A DNA stretch of 64,000 bases from Chytriomyces cf. hyalinus JEL632. Lineage: Eukaryota; Chytridiomycota; Chytridiomycetes; Chytridiales; Chytriomycetaceae. Within the stretch, counting starts at the first letter, position 1. Each line of letters opens with the position of its first letter. The position numbers were made by a program, and so were the translations under genes. Location: positions 144,069 to 208,068 of the forward strand of contig JAIWWG010000066.1 of the NCBI GenBank assembly GCA_025435555.1, written 5' to 3'. This document shows, piece by piece, positions 35,072 through 47,086 of this stretch. The notes under the pieces are model-generated. The model did no database searches, had not been told where the DNA came from, and saw nothing but the letters and a program-made list of their open reading frames with translations.

Positions 35072-38000
35072 ATGAGTGGCAACCAACCTCTCCCTCCTGA
35101 GGCAACGCTATTGTTACCCGGCCCAGTAAACGATCAATACGCGGTCCTCATCGAGGGAGACACGTTTTCAGAATCCGACAAAAGTACTGAGTGCGGCGAC
35201 GGCGAAATCAACGCGCTACGACAAAGCGAGATCGAGCATGTCCCTACAATATCGAAAACCTCGCTCGAAGCGTATGATACACGAGCAGCCCGTGAAAGCG
35301 CCGTGGAAAGTCCAAGTCCTCGGCGCTCAGGCATCCCCAAACGACACTCCTACGACCCACAGGCAGCGGCATCTGGAGAATCTGCGCCGGAAGCGTTTGA
35401 CGGTTCAATGCACTTTTCTCAGGATAATGATTATTTTATTACGCGTCCATCTCAAGCTGAAGACTTCAGTGCACGAGAGTTTCTTTTCGATTTGAAGCGC
35501 GATATTTACCCGGAGGAAACTGAAGGACTCGTGGCTCCTACTGCCTCAACCGCTTACGTTACTCTGTCGAATGATCAGGATGATGTGCGTCCGCAGGATC
35601 CTCAAACAATGGTCTTTGAAGAAAACTCAGATTCAGCTGCGCGAACTTCAACAGTGCCGACCACAAAAACGGCATTGGGGCCGAATTTTGTGAAGACTGT
35701 TTCGGTCTATTTTGATGGGGCAGACAAAAAAACTGTCCCGCTCAAGTTCGATGGCGGAGAACAGACATCCTACCTACCCTTGGACCATTCGGATGAGATG
35801 CTGAATTCAGCCGACTTGATCTCTTCAATGGCATATTCCCGGCCAGGGGGTACTCCAAAACGAACGCTGTCGTTGTCCGGCTCCCCAAAACCAACAGGCT
35901 CCCTTAAACGAAAGCCAACCACCGCGTCTTCAGGCATCTTAGCTGCTGCATTGTCGCGAGGAAGCTCGCTCCGGTTTGGCAGTCTTAAGAAACTGCTTTC
36001 CGGCAATGATGTGGATCCTCAGATGGATTGCGACTCGTCGAAAACGGCAAGCCCAATGACCGCTGAGAAACGAACATTTTCATTCAGTTCCATCCGCGTC
36101 GGCAAAGCATCTGCGGAAATCCATCCTGACCTCCCTACGACGTTCAAGCCAATCAAGTCGACAAACCTATATGGCCTAAACACACAGCACAGTCCCGCCG
36201 GCCAAGCGGAAGGCTACGCGAGTCCAACCATGCCCCACTCTGCAATATCAAAGAGAAGACAAGAGGGCCGGAAGATGGGTGCCGTGACGTTTGCGGAGGA
36301 CAGCGAAATGATCGAAATGAGCTTCCACGAACAGGAGTCGGCGTCGAATGAGTCTCTGAACCACTCGCATAAAAGCGGTAAAAATGAAGATTTGGGCATC
36401 ATCTTTTTACTTCATGCAGTTGATACTCACCCTCCCTCTCTCCCATTGCGATATGGAACTTGTTCCCAGTTTGCGACAGCATCTCGGAGGAAGACACCAA
36501 AAAGCAGCCAGCAAGCTTAACGAAAACCATCATGTCCATTCTTTTGACTACTCCAACATTGATTCGAAGAGCCGAGGCGGATGTAGAGGCAGACCAGAGC
36601 AACAAGCGTCGAGACAGCATCCTCAACACTATCAGCCACCGCGTCTCGGAGTCATCCAGATCGAGCACCGGATTGATTCTTTCGCGCATTCCTTCAAATG
36701 CTTCAAAGTCCAGTACTTCAGACGTAACCCCGACCGACACGCCGCGCATTTTTGCTTCTGGTAAGAGAACAAACAAAAAACTACTTTTGAACGCTCCAAA
36801 AACTCATGGCAAAACAAAAGTGGACAAATTGGTGCTTGATCTGGTGACAGGGAGAGCAACTCCAGGCCAACATCCAGAAAGCCATCACGATAAAAACGAA
36901 GACTTGCTGAAAATCCCCGCCGAGCACATTGCGAAATCAGAAAGTTTTTCAGCTCTCAGCATCACTGAGGCGGGAGCCTCGCTGCGCTTTTCCGAGTACC
37001 TCGAAACTTCAGCGTGGAACAACACACATGAAGTCTCGAGATCCAAAAGGACTTCTCAGTCGTCTTTGGGCAATTCAAACGCACGAGAAGTCACCGAGAC
37101 TTGGGCCATAATCGCAAAAAGAATGAAGTGGGTGTTTCTCAGCCTGATACTGAACGGGGGATTGCTCGGAGTGCTGGTATTCGCGAAAGAAGGGGTCCAG
37201 GTCCAGCTGAGCGCCACAGCGGTCAACCAGTTTGCCGGAATATTCCTTCTCATCATTCTTCTAATCTCAAACATGCTGACCATTTGGTCACTGAACGATG
37301 CCGCCGCATGCGTGTTTGGTTACCTGCTGTGCAACAAAGACGGGTTCACTTTTGCTGCTTGCGGCTATGTCCAGGCAAATTCGTTGCTCAAAATGAACTT
37401 TGCCCAGAAACTGTCACTCACAAGTAAATACCGCAAAAATCTGACGCGAGCCTCGTTCATTTGGATCCTCGTCGAAATGCTCAAGGTCTTGAGTCCAATC
37501 AGTGCAATGGGAACCAGTGCCTCACCGTATGCAGTTTATAACAGCGTCAGCGCATGTGTTTACTTTGTACAAGACAATGAGGTCGGCCCCCACGATAGAG
37601 GCTGGCCAACTTTGGATACAGAAGCAGGAGTTAGCGAATATGTCTTTGGCTCATCCATTGGCCACATGCGGTCAGAGATGCGAAATCTCAATTTCAGCAC
37701 TGCGATATTCCCTCCTTCCCTGATATCACCACTCAACGACGGTGACACAATTCAAGGGTTGGGATTTTCTGCAGATATTAGCACAGTATGCCGTTGTTCT
37801 ACTGGGTTCGACGCAGCTTCGTTTGCAGCTGCTGGAGTTGACAAGTCTCAAGCCGAAGATGTGCTGGAAGCGTACCAAAATCTGAAAAAACAACCTGGAA
37901 TCACGTTTGGTACCATAATTCAAAACGACTCTCTCGTGATTTCCAATGTTTTTAGTGGGTATCCAGTGTGCGGTGGGAACAATCCGGGAAAACGAAACCT

Positions 38001-38757
38001 GCCGTTAGTCTGCTCAACCACAATCAGCAACCATCAGGCCTTGATGGTTGAAATAGAGTTCATGACTGACGGAACAACGGCATCCATTGCTCCGAATATC
38101 GTGCATCCAATGTACATTGTATCAACAGCTGATGTAAAGCGTTGGTTGTCCTTTGCGATCATGAAAATGACCAACGGGCCTGTCTCGTTCTATGAAACAC
38201 CGGCCACGGTGCCAGGAAGCTTATCTCCTTTGCTATGGTGGACTTCTCCGAATCTTATGGCCATTGATCGCGCTCTAGTGGAGGCAGGCATCGAGACAAT
38301 GTACGCTATCCTCTTTAAAGGAGCGATTCAGCGGACATATTCCACCATGGCGACAGGATGCCCACGAAAGAATATGCTAGCATCCTATAACTCGTTAATT
38401 AAGATTAACGATTCTGCGTTCACGTCTTCCTGCATTCTTCTTGGCATTCATTTGTTTTTCACACTAATATCGGCTGTATCGTTTTTGCTATGGTTTTTGT
38501 CGGCACATCCCATCGGGCCGGCTGTTCGAGCCATGCAGGAGAGCATATACATGGTAGCATTGCTAGGGTCTTCTTCTTTTGTAGGAATTGGGTTGCCGCA
38601 GTTGTGCAATGCGGAAACCTATGCGATCTGGCAGAAGCTTGATGTTCGATGTAGGATTGGGGAGAGCCTGAATTCAACAGAGGAAGAAATTGGAAAGATT
38701 GTTGTGGACAAACCGGCGCTTGTGCGGCCCCTCAAAAATGGGAAACGATATTGCTGA
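35072..38757 (+). CDS. Multipass membrane protein of unknown family, paralog 2 with long N-terminal tail
   Basis: Model: join(35072..36377, 36470..38757), 1197 residues, one 92-nt intron. Reading on without splicing, or using the earlier acceptor near 36419, meets a stop at 36520. The first ~640 residues are Ser/Thr/Lys-rich and look disordered, with phospho-site-like clusters (SPSPRRSG, GTPKRTLSLSGSPKP). From REVTETWAII (about 647) it aligns to paralog 1 to the end: the same membrane segments, the same Cys positions (for example VCRCSTG against TCKCASG), FMTDGTTASIAP, CPRKN and NAETYAIWQKLDVRCRIGES. I do not recognise the family. The two genes lie in the same orientation about 4 kb apart, separated by three unrelated genes, so this is an older duplication. 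Confidence 0.82.
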
Positions 38758-38985
38758 AAAAAAGACATCCCAATACAACTGTTACCTTTCTGCTCGAACG
38801 AAGCTCCCGTACTGTTGTTATACGTACGCATGGACCCATAATCAGCGCGATGGGTCATGAGTAAGATTTATGTTCTGGACCTCCCCCCTTGTCCGAGCCA
38901 AGGTTATTGCTTTGCTTGCAATTTTTTTATCCGGGCGGGATCATATCAACGCGTCAACAACTGCCAACATTTTGAACTGCCATCA

Positions 38986-39830
38986 ATGCACATCAACACG
39001 CTCTGTCTCTTGGCATGGAGCGCACGCCTTACGCAAGTCTCATCGCAATCTCTCACTGACTTGGAGTCGCCAAACCTGGACATTCAGGGCGAGCTGGACT
39101 GGAATTCACCCATTTCTCAACAAGATGTGCCAACAACGAATGCAGATGTTCTGGAAGTCGAGATTATCTCTGCCGCAGTTGAAGTGTCTCCGGATGCAAA
39201 TGCAATGAGCTCTGGATCCGGGGAAACCTTTTCCGACGCTTTCGCAGGAATTGAAGCTGTACCGACTGCTGCGGACAGCTTCATGGCCGAGCCAGCACCG
39301 ACCATCACCAGCCTAGAGGCAAGGACAACAGCAGCAGCTTCCGAAGAGCCTGTCGACATTTTGAGCATCATTTCAGTCATTGCCAATATTATACCCAACG
39401 TCGTCAATGTCGTATTCACAATCTCGTCCATGGCTGCGACGTCAGATCCGTGCGCAAGTGACTGCTTGTCTGCAATTGGGAACGTGTCAGATCCGACGAG
39501 TCTCGTGCTCTTTTGCGTAAGTTTCAAACTTTTAAGCACCGCGTTTCTTTGTCAGCAATTTTGAACTCTCTTCCGCAGAAAAACTCGGACCAAATCACAA
39601 CATGTCAGAGCGAATGTCCAAGCAACTCTTACTTGGACTCGCTCATCAGCGCGTGTAGCCGTGCGGTCCCAGCACTCGGCCAGGCGAGTCAGTCGAAAGG
39701 GTTGTCACCGTCGAGTGCGCCCGCACCGCCTTCCCCAGCTGCAAGCGGTACGCGCTGCATCACAGAAAACCTTTTGTCTTCTTGGGTGGTGGTCCATATA
39801 ATGTTGGCTTTGCTGTTTTGTGTTTTGTGA
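38986..39830 (+). CDS. Secreted six-cysteine-module protein A
   Basis: Not a family I recognise. Model: join(38986..39516, 39579..39830), 260 residues, one 62-nt phase-0 intron. ATG at 38986 begins a plausible signal peptide (MHINTLCLLAWSARLTQVSS); an in-frame ATG at 38857 would bury it. An acidic Ser/Ala/Thr-rich stretch is followed by one module of pattern C-x3-C-x16-C-x8-C-x3-C-x12-C (CASDC ... LFC, intron, TCQSEC ... ISAC). A Ser/Pro-rich linker and a C-terminal hydrophobic segment with almost no tail (VVVHIMLALLFCVL) follow, the layout of a GPI-anchored surface protein. The next gene carries two copies of the same module with the intron at the same place. Confidence 0.72.
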
Positions 39831-39853
39831 ATGGGGTTTACTTTGTAAACACG

Positions 39854-39859
39854 AATAAA
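39854..39859 (+). terminator. Candidate poly(A) signal, module protein A
   Basis: AATAAA 24 nt downstream of the stop codon. Confidence 0.5.
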
Positions 39860-39947
39860 CATATTTTATAAAAATGCCGAAAGTAGTTGGTGTGACATCC
39901 GCCCCGCCCGTCCAAATAAAAAAAACCAACTTCAGAAATAGTCGGCA

Positions 39948-40837
39948 ATGCTTTCAATCGCGCTAATCTTGCTGGCATGGGGCCAGCCGGCGCTTGCAGT
40001 ACGTGTCAACAGGGTCCAGCATGCGTCAGTCGGCTAACAAACGCTCATCAGGCTGACGATGACAAGCCGGCAGTGGACCCGCTTCAACTTCTTCAGTCAC
40101 TGGGGAGTCTGGGAATCGCAGTTTCAAGCGGTGCGAGCGTGTTGATAAAGTCAGGTAAAAAGCTTCACAGCTGTCAAAATCCAAAAAACGCGACTTTTGA
40201 AGCATTGAAAACGACTTGTCGCAGCAACGAATGCATGTCTCGCCGAATGCATAAACAAAATACCGTCTCTGGATGTTACGTCGTCAAGCTCGGTCAAAGT
40301 ATTTTGCGTTAGTCCATCGTTTCCTTTTGGTGAAAGCGTTGTTTCCAAGCAATACTCATCTCCCACTTCTTAGAACAACAAACGCCTCAGCGCCACCTGT
40401 AGCCGCGTTTGCCCAAACTCCGCTCTGTTGTCTTCGCTGACGGCGCAATGCGAAACTCTGATGAAATCGTCGGCGTGCCAATCTGAATGTCTGGACATGC
40501 TTCCCGCGGTCAATTCTTCAGACTCGCAAAGCGTGACGGCATTCTGCGTGAGTGGCTGTCTTGACGCGGTCATACTTTAATAGCTGACTTTGCGACGTTT
40601 TTTTTTTTTTTTTTTTGGCACAAGAGCAACAAGCAGTTGCTGAACACGTGCACATCCGTGTGCAGCGAGTCGACCCTGTTCGCGTCCATTGCGAACGAAT
40701 GCAGCTACGTTGTCCCTACCGGCGATGTCTCGCCCCTGCAGACTTCCCGGCCAATGTCTGCGAGCCGTGCGTATGGAAGCATGGTCAACTTGCTGGGCAT
40801 GTCATTGTTGACGCTGGGTCTCTTGGCATTAGTCTGA
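39948..40837 (+). CDS. Secreted six-cysteine-module protein B, two modules
   Basis: Model: join(39948..39998, 40052..40154, 40225..40307, 40374..40547, 40625..40837), 207 residues, introns 53-77 nt. Exon 1 encodes a signal peptide (MLSIALILLAWGQPALA). Two modules follow: CLAEC-x18-C, x8, CSRVC, x12, C; and CQSEC-x18-C, x8, CTSVC, x12, C. In each, a phase-0 intron falls directly after the third Cys (VFC and AFC), exactly as in protein A. The C-terminus is hydrophobic with no polar tail (SMVNLLGMSLLTLGLLALV), suggesting GPI anchoring. The last intron ends in a long T tract before GGCACAAG. Only splicing recovers the gene, since no single exon exceeds 213 nt. Function is unknown; a zoospore or wall surface role is inferred from architecture. 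Confidence 0.7.
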
Positions 40838-40871
40838 GTAAAAACTGGAAGCAAGTAAAAAAGATGTTAAA

Positions 40872-40877
40872 AATAAA
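40872..40877 (+). terminator. Candidate poly(A) signal, module protein B
   Basis: AATAAA 35 nt after the stop codon. Confidence 0.45.
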
Positions 40878-40987
40878 AAAGAAGCGCACTGCTGAATTGG
40901 GTTTCCCTTGTTTGAATCACGCGTTGTTCAACTGGTGACTCAATCGACCAACTTCATGGCGGGACTTGTGAAGAAAAAAAATAAAAA

Positions 40988-41224
40988 ATGCGCACGCACA
41001 CAGTCCCAGCCGTACTGATCCACGTCCTCTTGCCGCTCTTCATCTTTGCTCTTGTCTTCCGGTCCACAGCTTCCGCAACAAATGCGCTCGAGCGCGGCGA
41101 ATGGACGCGCGAGGGACATGGTTTCAAACGCGCTGGCATTGCTGCAGCCGACTCAGCAGTGACTCAAGCCACGCTCACGGCGCTGTCTTTGGAGCAACTG
41201 CATCGCTTATCGGCAACCCTGTAG
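40988..41224 (+). CDS. Small secreted hypothetical protein
   Basis: 78 residues, single exon. The first ~28 residues form a strong signal peptide (VPAVLIHVLLPLFIFALVF, then STASA as a likely cleavage site). The mature ~48 residues are polar, with no Cys. It sits just after the two secreted Cys-module genes on the same strand, which supports it as part of a surface/secreted cluster. No family recognised. Confidence 0.5.
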   Translation: MRTHTVPAVLIHVLLPLFIFALVFRSTASATNALERGEWTREGHGFKRAGIAAADSAVTQATLTALSLEQLHRLSATL

Positions 41225-41324
41225 TATACTCGCGTTTATGTTTGCAGCGTCAGTGACTGGCTGGCGCGGACTGCTTCCAAATCACGCTCTGCACATGCTC
41301 TTGTACTTAATATGTGAATATTGT

Positions 41325-41330
41325 AATAAA
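41325..41330 (+). terminator. Candidate poly(A) signal
   Basis: AATAAA 100 nt downstream of the small secreted protein gene. Confidence 0.4.
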
Positions 41331-41489
41331 CCTGTTTATAAGAAAGCACACAAAACGACTTGTTCACTCCAAACGGACATGCGGCCTTCCCCTCTGCTGA
41401 CGTCTGTCATCTCTCGGCAAGGGTGCCTTGTTCCCTTGGTAGTTTCTGATTTTATCATAAATCCCACTTTCTTTCTTTTTTACACAAAA

Positions 41490-42088
41490 ATGTCAACGCA
41501 TCAGAAACACTCGCTCATCTTCTGTCCAGACTGCGGCTCGCTCCTCGATCCACCCACCACATCAGAAACTGCTGTGCAATGCCATCTATGCAGCTGTTTG
41601 CTCCCTTCAGCAGGTTTCGTTCTCCCCCCATATCGGCAAAGGAAGAAATCCCCTCATCTACAACTCCCTTTCTTCATTCCCGAAAAACGCAGCTTTCGAT
41701 TCCCTCGAAGTCGTCACTCAAAGCAGTGTTACGGCATTCACGACTCGCCCGATGCCGAAAAAGAAGAATGCTGGAGATGAGGATTCTATGGCGCATCTGC
41801 GAGACGGAGCAACAGTAAACAACACCTCTTTGTCCAGGGGTTTGCATTTGCTGATGTATTCTTTATTGCTCAAACTGATAGATCAAAGAAAGGTGTCCAA
41901 AGTGTGATGTGAGGACCGGAATGACTTCGTTACGGTCATGATTTCACTCACTCAAGCGAAATTCGTTCATCAAAAAACAGGCCCCCGAAATGGTGTTCCA
42001 CACGGCGCAACTCCGCAGTGCAGATGAAGGACAGACCGTCTTCTACTCGTGCGTCAAGTGCGGATTCAAGGAAAAGCTCAATAGCTAA
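41490..42088 (+). CDS. RPA12: RNA polymerase I subunit RPA12
   Basis: Small zinc-ribbon subunit of Pol I (A12.2), needed for transcript cleavage and termination. Model: join(41490..41613, 41693..41814, 41882..41908, 41981..42088), 126 residues, matching the usual ~125. Introns are 79, 67 and 72 nt, and one exon is only 27 nt. The N-terminal ribbon has CPDC and CHLC, preceded by SLIFC. The C-terminal TFIIS-like ribbon reads CPKCDAPEMVFHTAQLRSADEGQTVFYSC (shown in parts: CPKC, then RSADEGQTVFYSC, then KCG). It includes the acidic Asp-Glu hairpin of the cleavage site. The RSADEG form and the length separate it from RPB9 and RPC11. Confidence 0.92.
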
Positions 42089-42113
42089 AGAAGGGATGGC
42101 TCAAATTCTCGAA

Positions 42114-42119
42114 AATAAA
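42114..42119 (+). terminator. Candidate poly(A) signal, RPA12
   Basis: AATAAA 26 nt after the RPA12 stop codon. Confidence 0.5.
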
Positions 42120-42271
42120 CACACAACTACAAACACACTTCATCGAAACAATCAACAAGTCTTTATGGTTACGCAACCATGATAAAAGAATGGGAAATAA
42201 CCTCCTGGAAAAACACGTTTTACCCTCCTCAACAATTCAAGAAAGAAGCAACTTAAAAGATGACAGCCAAA

Positions 42272-45200
42272 TCACATGTCCGGGACATTCAGAATTCCCT
42301 TGATTCTCTTGACGGTTTTCCTGCGAAAACGCGGAAGTAAATAACCATCAGTATCGCTTTCGCAACAAAAAAAAGTAACAATAAAATGTGGCGCTCACCA
42401 ATCCTCCATCGTAAGTTCATTCCTGAACGTGGTTTTCAAAATATCAATGGATGCACGAGTAATGTGACTGTACAGCTCATTCTCCATCGTGAAATGCCGT
42501 CCAAACATTTTCGGTGTGTCATATCCGGGAACTTCAAGTTTCACAGAAACGGACGGTCCACCTTTCTTGACTTCCTGGATGGATTTACGGTTCAACTCAA
42601 TGCCCGTGCACCTGCCCAGACTTGTGATCATTTTCTGTACATTTCAGGGGTGCCCAGTCAATATTTAACATTGATGAGACGAAACCAAAAAAAAAAACAA
42701 AACAAAAACTCACGTTCTCGTCCACGACACAAATAGGGGTACCAACTTTTAAAACCCCTTCAATCACATCACAACCCATGATAATAGGACTCCTTTTGTT
42801 GAAAACCATGCCGGGAATAATTCTCATGACACAAGGGAATACCGCCTGAGGAGCTGCATCCTTCTTTTTCTGCTCCTCAATCGCCTTCATATGTGCCGTA
42901 AACTTATCAAACAAGTGGTAAATGATATCTGCCTTGAAAATCTTGATGCCTTCCCGCTCAGCCATTTCTTCAGCATCTCGATCAATCACGACATCAAATG
43001 CAAGCAACATGGCAAATTCGCGATGCTTTTCAAGCATGATACTCGTTCGGATAATATCCTTCTTGTGCACAGGTCCAATGTTGTAACCAGACACGGGAAT
43101 GTTGCTCGACTGCAAAAACGTGAGCAGTGCTTCAAGGGAACCCAAAGTAGACGCTTGCACGCAGACTCCACGCTGTGGAGTAATAAATTTATCGTTCAAT
43201 GCAGAAAAGTCGCTCATGATTTCTGCCACATAGTCTTCCACATCATCATCCTCTTGGAGAACCATTAAGCGAGATCCGGCAATCGCCTTTTCGAGACCTG
43301 GTGCACTGATTTTGACACCAAGAGCGGCTTTCACTTGTTTATGATGCACATAGGCGGATTTGATACGAAGTTCGCGCATGGGTTCGGGCGTCAATAGTGC
43401 TCGAATGTTGGTTACGATGGGCCCGTTCAACCCGCAAAGAATGATTTTGTCGCCTTCGTGAAGGATACTACAAAATTCGGAACAAAAATGAGATTTCGGT
43501 TGAAACAACCAGAAAGAGGTTCTTACCCGTTGGATAAGACGACATCGATAGTGGTACCAAGTCCTTCAATCACTTTCACCTCCAGAACCGTACATTCCAG
43601 CTCCGACAGATACATCAGACTGTCCGTCAGACGATTCTGAGTCAAATCCACAAGCAAATGCAGCAAATCCGGAATACCCTCTCCAGTAATTGCTGAAGTT
43701 GGGACAAGCGAAACGTATTTCGAAATATTCTTGTTGTTGTAGTATAATTCAGCGTTCAGTCCTTGCTCAGCAAATGCAACCTTGGTTTTGGCGACTCGCT
43801 CGTTGAATTCAGCAATGACGAAATCGGGTTGTTGGGCAAGTGTGTCCAGTGTCGGGCAGTTTGGAATGGCCTTCCATCCGTAAATTCTGTCAATCTTGTT
43901 GAGTGCGACAATAAACGGCGTCTTCCTTGCTTTCAAAAGACCGATCGATTCAATTGTTTGTGGCTCCAAACCGTGCATGATATCCACGACAAGAACAGCA
44001 ATGTTACAGAGAGAGGATCCTCTGGAACGCAAGTTTGTGAAAGACTCGTGTCCTGGTGTATCAATAATCAAGAGTCCCGGCAGCTTGTAATCGGCCGGCT
44101 TGTCTTTATGCAGAAGGGCAGTCTTTTGAATGATCGCCTCCATTGGGAAGAATGTGGCACCAATTTGTTGGGTGATACCACCAGCCTCTCCTTCTTGAAC
44201 ATTTGTCTGACGAATTTTGTCAAGAACCTTTGTTTTACCAGTGTCGACGTGTCCGAGAATACAGCAAATTGGGGACCGCAAATCGTCCTTTGATCTGGCA
44301 GCAAGAGCCGCTTTGTGAGCAGCCTAATTGCCAACGCAGTAGCTTCAGATGTCAAGTTTCAGTAGGTAACGTCAATAGCAACACACCTCTTTCTTTCGCG
44401 CAACTTCTAATTTACGCAGCAACTCTTGCTTCTTTGTGGCAGACATTTTGGGGCCTTCATCTTCAGAGTCGTCCTCATCGGAATCGTAGTCTGAGTCATC
44501 CTGGAAAAAGGAAATTGGAAAAAAGAATTGACTTTCGCGATTTCATTGCTTACTTCATCCGAGTCGTTGTCATCATCATCCTAAATTTAAATGCGTTATA
44601 GACTTGGCGAAATACCACAGCCCTGCACAAACTCACCTCGTCATCCTCTTCGTCGTCATCTTCATCCTCGTCATCCTCGTCATCTTCTTCAGCAGCCTTC
44701 ACGGGAACAGCAGCCCTGGGAGCAGGAGCAACTTTTTGAGGGGATGGTGGCACAACTGCAGTCTTTGCAGTTGCTGCTGAAACCACCGGCTTCGCAGCAG
44801 CGATAACAGGCAGCACCGGAGCTGGAGCGACTGCAGTAACTGGCTTTGGCTTTTCGACAACAGCCTTTGCAGCATCATCACCGCTCTCGTCGTCCCAATT
44901 GTCCTTGGCTTCATCCTCTGAGCTTGCATCCCAGTCATCCTTCACTTCCTCTTCTTTGTCCCACTCTTCCACTGGTTTCTCAGCAGCTTCTGTCAATGCA
45001 AGAGCAACGCGCGCTCGCTCCATGGCTTCAGCTTGGATTCTGGCCTCTTCAGCAGCTTCGGCCTGACAGTGGAATTTTCTCAGAATTGCCGAAACTGGGG
45101 AATCAACAAATTAAATCACCTCAGCAGCAGCTGCTTCAGCTGCTTCCTCCTCAGCTTTCTTCGCATCCGCCTCCTCCTTGGCAATATCGGCAGCAGATTT

Positions 45201-46983
45201 TTGTGGCGCGGGAGCACCTGGAGTAGGCTTCTTCTTTTTACCGTAAACAACGCGTTTTGGCTTCTTGTCGCCAGACTCCTCGCCGGCTGGCTCTTCGAGG
45301 GCGGCAACCTTCAGCCCTTGCGCAAGCATGGCTTGTACCTTTTGGGCAGCAAGTGCAGCGGCTTGCTTTTGAGCAGGTGTCATGTACTTTCCAGCCTTCT
45401 TCAACTCCTCCTTCTTGAGCTGGAACGATTGCGCAGGAAGGTTAGTTTCTCACGCAGGTGCCAAAAAGCGGTGTGAGAAGACGCCTTACTCTTTCTTTCT
45501 CCTTCTTTTTCAGCTTGGCGGCTTCTTTTTCAGCCTCAATCGCAGCCAACCGCTCCTCTTCTTCCTTAATCTTGCGTTCCTCTTCCTCTTGCTAATCAAC
45601 CGTAAACAATGTTCGTCAGCATTACAATTCTTAACGCAAGTACAAAGTATTACCAAGCGCCGTTCTTCATCTTCAGCGGCCTTTTTCGCAGCCATCATTT
45701 GCTGAAGCGCTGCAATGGCACCACCAGCCTTTTTCTTCGTCGCGGGAGCTGCCACTGGCTCTTCGTCCTTCGTTGCCTTCTTCTTCTTCTTCTTTTTGTT
45801 TTTTGCGTTGCCGCCGGTTGCTCCAGCTTCTTCATCGTCATCTTCATCGTCATCTTGTTTGACGGGGGCAGGCGCGCTCGCAACGGCGGCAGCAACAAGC
45901 GCTGCGCCTTCTGCTTTTTTGGCTTTCTCAGCAGCTTTTTGACGCTCCTAAAAATTAATGGGACTCTTGAGCAACAAAAAACAAACAAAGTGAAAGAAAA
46001 AAAAAACGCGAAATACTAACTTTGCGCTCCTTTTCCTTTTCCTTCTTACTTTTAACTTTTGGGCCCTCTTCTTCTTCGTCGTCTTCAATTGCTGCTGACT
46101 TTACGGCAGTCTTGGCGGGTGCCTTTGCCTGTTGTGGTTGAGTTGCTGCGGCGGCTTCTTCCGCATCCATTCGTTCGAGCATTGCAACTGCATCTTCTTC
46201 GTCATCATCCAAGTTTTTTTTCCCCTTCTTTTGACCTTTTTTGTTGGCTGCTGCTGCAGCTTTTCCTTTTGGCTGCTGCTGTGCGTTACTCTCGGCAAGT
46301 TCAGCCTCTTCTGCATCCATTTTGGCCAAAATGGCAGCGGCATCCTCTTCGTCGTCATCGTATGCATTCTTTTTTCCCTTCTTGCCCGCTTTTTTGGCAT
46401 TGTTGTTGTTTGCTGGTTTTCCTTTTGACGACGCCTTTTTCTCGTCATCTTCGGCTTCAGCGTCATTCAATGGAGCTGCATTTTCTTCGTCCGAATCTGC
46501 CTTCTTTCCTTTCTTGCCGCCTTTTTTTCCTTTCGCAGTAGGCTTTGACTCTTCAACCAATTCTCCGTTTTCAAGGGCGTCCAGTTTCGCAAGAATGGCT
46601 GCAGCATCTTCTTCGTCATCGTCGTACGCTTTTTTGCTCTTTTTGGCTTTGCCCTTTTTGACTTTGGACATGAGCGACATGAGACCGCCGAGATCGTTCC
46701 CCTGTGCCAAAAGGGTAAAGTGGGGGAGTGTGAGTGATCACCCGTCAACAAAATTCCAGCGCAGTCATGATAAAATGGTATTCCAAAGCAAGGGAATACA
46801 CGCGCAAAAGATTGGATATTTCTGGGCTCTCACCTCCTCATCCATGTTGTTCATGTCGTCAGCGTCTCTCTCAGTCTCGATGGGTGGTGCAGCTGGTGCG
46901 GCATCGTCAAACTGGACTTCGATGTCGTCGTCGCTGTGAATCTGTTGCTGCTGCTTCTTTCCCTTTCCCTTCTTTGGCGGCAT
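42272..46983 (-). CDS. FUN12: Translation initiation factor eIF5B
   Basis: Ribosome-dependent GTPase that joins the 60S subunit to the initiation complex. Model: complement(join(42272..42320, 42399..42634, 42714..43467, 43527..44323, 44387..44500, 44554..44580, 44637..45062, 45120..45419, 45490..45591, 45654..45947, 46021..46701, 46834..46983)), 12 exons including one of 27 nt, 1309 residues, all phases consistent. The N-terminal ~650 residues are Lys/Glu/Ala-rich and contain three copies of a DDDEEDA...LxxMDAEE-type repeat. The GTPase begins near 722: GHVDTGKTK (G1), DTPGHESF (G3), NKID (G4). Domain II and later blocks include [29 protein letters not shown] and MFGRHF. The C-terminus is short (LNVPDM). 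It is divergent from PDX2 by 103 nt. Confidence 0.95.
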
Positions 46984-47086
46984 CTTTTTTGAAGAGATTT
47001 TAAAAATTACTTGTGAGTGTTGATTATGGTAAAATGAAGGAAAACGAAAAAAAGAAAAAAGAAATAGTGACAAATAAATCGTGGAA
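46984..47086. promoter_or_regulatory. Bidirectional promoter eIF5B / PDX2
   Basis: Only 103 nt separate the two divergent start codons, so the core promoters and leaders must overlap. AT-rich with A-rich purine runs (AAAAGAAAAAAGAAAT). Confidence 0.55.

Noticed and set aside
35072-36520. Continuous 482-codon reading without splicing
   Set aside because: It simply reads through the intron into a stop; splicing at 36378/36469 joins it in phase to the membrane-protein frame.
44846-46541. Several plus-strand open frames (up to 160 codons)
   Set aside because: Antisense to the Lys/Glu/Ala-rich N-terminus of eIF5B, where codon bias keeps the opposite strand open.
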